From Haladaptatus salinisoli (lineage in GTDB: Archaea > Halobacteriota > Halobacteria > Halobacteriales > Haladaptataceae): DNA of 64,000 nt. The stretch spans positions 248,001-312,000 of the forward strand of contig NZ_CP085327.1 of assembly GCF_020614375.1 (NCBI RefSeq), read 5' to 3'. The translations under genes were made by a program, and so were the position numbers. The notes beneath the pieces were generated by a model. It saw only the letters and a program-made list of their open reading frames with translations, was not told the origin of the DNA and searched no databases. Numbering within the stretch: the first letter of the stretch is position 1; each line of letters begins with the position of its first letter. Positions 62,246 to 64,000 of this stretch are shown piece after piece.

Positions 62246-63375
62246 ATTCCGAAGGTCGCTCGGAGCATGTCGCGGGTTCCCGGCCCGAGACCGACCGCGA
62301 GGATAGCGACGAGCAACAGGATGGCGTAGCGCGGACTCTCCTCGAAGATCTGCTCGTCGAACACCCAGACGACGGCGAGCGCGGCGACGATTTTGACGAG
62401 CAGGAACGGCCACGCCGTGCCGATGACCGCCGTGACGGATTCGGGGAGCACCGCCGACGTGACGTCGATGATGGCCGCGTTCACCGGATGCTTCGCGCCG
62501 TACTCGCCCTTCAATCCGAGCGCGCCCGCCCAGTCGAGCACCGCGACGTTCGCGACCCCGTCCACCGAGTGACCCCAGATGACCACCGCACCGATGAACC
62601 CCGTTCCGGCGTTGATTTCGGGGGCGTAGCGGTCGATTCCCTTCCACACGACCGCCGTGACCAGCGTCGCGCCGACGAGGACGACGACCGTCACCTGCGG
62701 GTAGAAGCCGACCCGCCGGGTCGTGAACGCCAAGAAGAATAGGTAGCCCATCGTGGCGACGAGGACGAGCGTTCCGATTCCCGCGAGCGGACGTTCGTAG
62801 TTCTCGAAGACGTCCCGCCGGGCGAGCCAGACGCTCGCGACGAGCGCCCCCAGCGTGACGAAGAAGACGGTGAAGTAGATGATGGGGCTGATGATGAGCG
62901 TGTTCCACGGGAACGGAATCGCCTCGGCACCGACCTCTCGGAGGGCGTCGTTCGCGTCCTCGACCACGCGGAGCGCGCCACCGAACAGCATGAAGGGAAA
63001 CAGGGCGTAGAAGAGGCCCCTGTTTCGACCCACGTCGAGTCGTCGGAGGAGGAAGACGACGCCGAGGAGCGCGACGATGAGCGTGACGGCGTACCCGACC
63101 TCGGAGACGAGCGTGTACCCCGGAACGGCGACGGGTTCCGGCGCGGTCGCGCAGGCGGTCGCGTCGTCGAGGAATCTCGTCGTTCCGCCTTGGCGGACGG
63201 CGCACGACGCACCTTTCGCGTCGGCGACGACCGGTCCCCAGAAGTAGTGCCAGATGAAGCCGTCGTACACCCGTTTCGGAAAGACGAGCGCGCCGCCCAC
63301 CAGCGCGACGACGGCGGCGGCGACCGCCCCCGCCCACGCGCGCTCGTTGTCGAAACCCTCGCTTGCGGTGTTCAT
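62242..63375 (-). CDS. DUF63 family membrane protein
   Basis: A 377-aa polytopic protein of the archaeal DUF63 family, starting with a hydrophobic helix after a short soluble N terminus. [47 protein letters not shown] and [26 protein letters not shown] are typical conserved segments, with [11 protein letters not shown] and VWVFDEQI late in the protein. Roughly nine helices. Function is unknown. It has its own TATA box. Confidence 0.93.
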   Translation of the reverse strand: MNTASEGFDNERAWAGAVAAAVVALVGGALVFPKRVYDGFIWHYFWGPVVADAKGASCAVRQGGTTRFLDDATACATAPEPVAVPGYTLVSEVGYAVTLIVALLGVVFLLRRLDVGRNRGLFYALFPFMLFGGALRVVEDANDALREVGAEAIPFPWNTLIISPIIYFTVFFVTLGALVASVWLARRDVFENYERPLAGIGTLVLVATMGYLFFLAFTTRRVGFYPQVTVVVLVGATLVTAVVWKGIDRYAPEINAGTGFIGAVVIWGHSVDGVANVAVLDWAGALGLKGEYGAKHPVNAAIIDVTSAVLPESVTAVIGTAWPFLLVKIVAALAVVWVFDEQIFEESPRYAILLLVAILAVGLGPGTRDMLRATFGI

Positions 63376-63400
63376 ATCGCACGCACCGGAGCGAGCGGGT

Positions 63401-63410
63401 TTTATATTTC
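63401..63410 (-). promoter_or_regulatory. TATA box of the DUF63 gene
   Basis: GAAATATAAA on the minus strand is centred 30 bases before the ATG at 63375, within the 43-base gap from the lrp stop. DUF63 is therefore not only dependent on lrp transcription. Confidence 0.6.
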
Positions 63411-63418
63411 CGGTCTGG

Positions 63419-63886
63419 CTATTCCTCGACCATGCCGTCGAGCGGGAGTTCCTTGCTCTCGTAGGGCGAGCCGAGGACGACCATGGTCTGCGACCGGGCG
63501 AACCCGTCCATCTGAGCGATGGTGTCGAACATCAATTCGCGGAGGCTCTCGGCGTCTCGGGCGTAGACGCGGGCCATCACGTCCCACGAACCGGTCGTGA
63601 GGTGGACTTCTTGAATTCCGTCGATATCTTCGAGTTTCTTGAGCGTGTCCTTCTCGCGGCCCTGTTCGACCCGGAGACCGACGAACGCGGAGATGCCGAG
63701 CGAGACTTCCTTCGGGTCGACGCTCGCGTGGTATCCGGTGATGACCCCCGCCTCTTCCATCCGGTTGACCCGGTCGTGAACCGTCGCGCTGGACATATCG
63801 ATTTGACGGGCGATTTCGCTGAACGGGGTTCGGGCGTCTGCTTGGAGCGCGCGTAGAATGGCGCGGTCCGTATCATCCAGCTTCAT
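63419..63886 (-). CDS. lrp: Lrp/AsnC family transcriptional regulator
   Basis: A 155-aa regulator. The HTH ([47 protein letters not shown], positions 63747-63880) is followed by an AsnC-type RAM domain ([44 protein letters not shown]). It senses an amino acid and works as an oligomer. In halobacteria an lrp gene is often divergent to the glutamine synthetase gene; here the + strand beyond the start has no identified gene before the window ends. Confidence 0.94.
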   Translation of the reverse strand: MKLDDTDRAILRALQADARTPFSEIARQIDMSSATVHDRVNRMEEAGVITGYHASVDPKEVSLGISAFVGLRVEQGREKDTLKKLEDIDGIQEVHLTTGSWDVMARVYARDAESLRELMFDTIAQMDGFARSQTMVVLGSPYESKELPLDGMVEE

Positions 63887-63906
63887 ATCGCTACCGATAC
63901 GGCCCA

Positions 63907-63917
63907 GTAATAAATAT
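63907..63917 (-). promoter_or_regulatory. TATA box of lrp
   Basis: ATATTTATTAC on the minus strand is centred about 26 bases before the ATG at 63886. The same AT-rich block could also serve a rightward promoter for a gene past the window edge. Confidence 0.6.
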
Positions 63918-64000
63918 CCTTACACACTAGGCGGGGTCCTCTTGCAGTATTCCAAATGAGAAACGACGGTCGTCCTATTTTCCACAATGTGCTTCGGCCG

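Overview
The window is a stretch of chromosome from a halophilic archaeon (class Halobacteria). The sequence is GC-rich, nearly every protein is strongly acidic, and many start codons lie 24 to 35 bases downstream of an AT-rich TATA element with no Shine-Dalgarno site, as expected for leaderless haloarchaeal transcripts. Archaeal marker genes are present: DNA topoisomerase VI, a proteasome beta subunit, Dph2, an archaeal ATP-dependent DNA ligase, and families found only in haloarchaea (HalOD1, DUF7344, DUF7553, TbsP, HEWD). The genus cannot be fixed from the sequence alone. The region looks like core chromosome: no rRNA, insertion sequence, integrase or CRISPR array was seen.

Layout. 1-5.5 kb: end of a probable glycerophosphodiester phosphodiesterase, an esterase, succinyl-CoA synthetase sucCD, a FilR1-type regulator, an OsmC protein and tRNA-Val(CAC). 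5.6-12.5 kb: a beta-helix protein, an MBL-fold/adenine deaminase operon, a HalOD1 protein with a Bat-type regulator, and proteasome psmB. 12.5-17.4 kb: a GCS2-like ligase, DNA ligase, a DUF1232 protein and an MBL-fold hydrolase. 17.5-25.9 kb: the divergent topoisomerase block, top6B-top6A leftward and gyrB-gyrA rightward, around a 531-bp control region. 25.9-36.3 kb: Nudix, arginase, a winged-helix regulator, a membrane protein/C2H2 pair, GNAT, DUF555, HTH-CBS, LtrA, purM and an M50 protease-TraB operon. 36.4-39.9 kb: a sensory cluster (HalOD1, DUF7344, PAS-GAF-Bat), a thioesterase and a second Nudix protein. 39.9-55.3 kb: a secreted DUF4397 protein with a cationic Thr/Lys tail, MaoC, rhomboid, a METTL5-like methyltransferase, a lipoprotein, a frameshifted exported protein, dph2, YlbF, a Gfo/Idh/MocA oxidoreductase, a HEWD-cutA operon, DUF1028, zinc-ribbon proteins and folD. 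55.3-64 kb: glyA, a CHAT protease-like protein convergent with a 46-aa membrane peptide, TbsP, a fused YcaO enzyme, a small zinc ribbon, DUF63 and an Lrp-family regulator.

How genes work together. sucCD overlap by ATGA, as do top6B/top6A, the M50/TraB pair and the membrane protein/C2H2 pair; gyrB and gyrA share one base. glyA and folD, both serving one-carbon metabolism, lie close together on one strand with a 56-aa conserved-looking gene between them. HalOD1 proteins occur twice and both times sit beside a Bat-type HTH protein. Seven of the fifteen convergent gene pairs overlap by exactly four bases, with the two stop codons sharing a YTAR tetramer.

Most unusual signals: the CHAT protein with its convergent hydrophobic micro-gene; an 18-bp alternating purine-pyrimidine tract directly against the gyrB TATA box; a perfect 34-bp palindrome downstream of arginase; the cationic tail on a secreted protein; a stand-alone fused YcaO enzyme; and a one-base frameshift in an exported protein.
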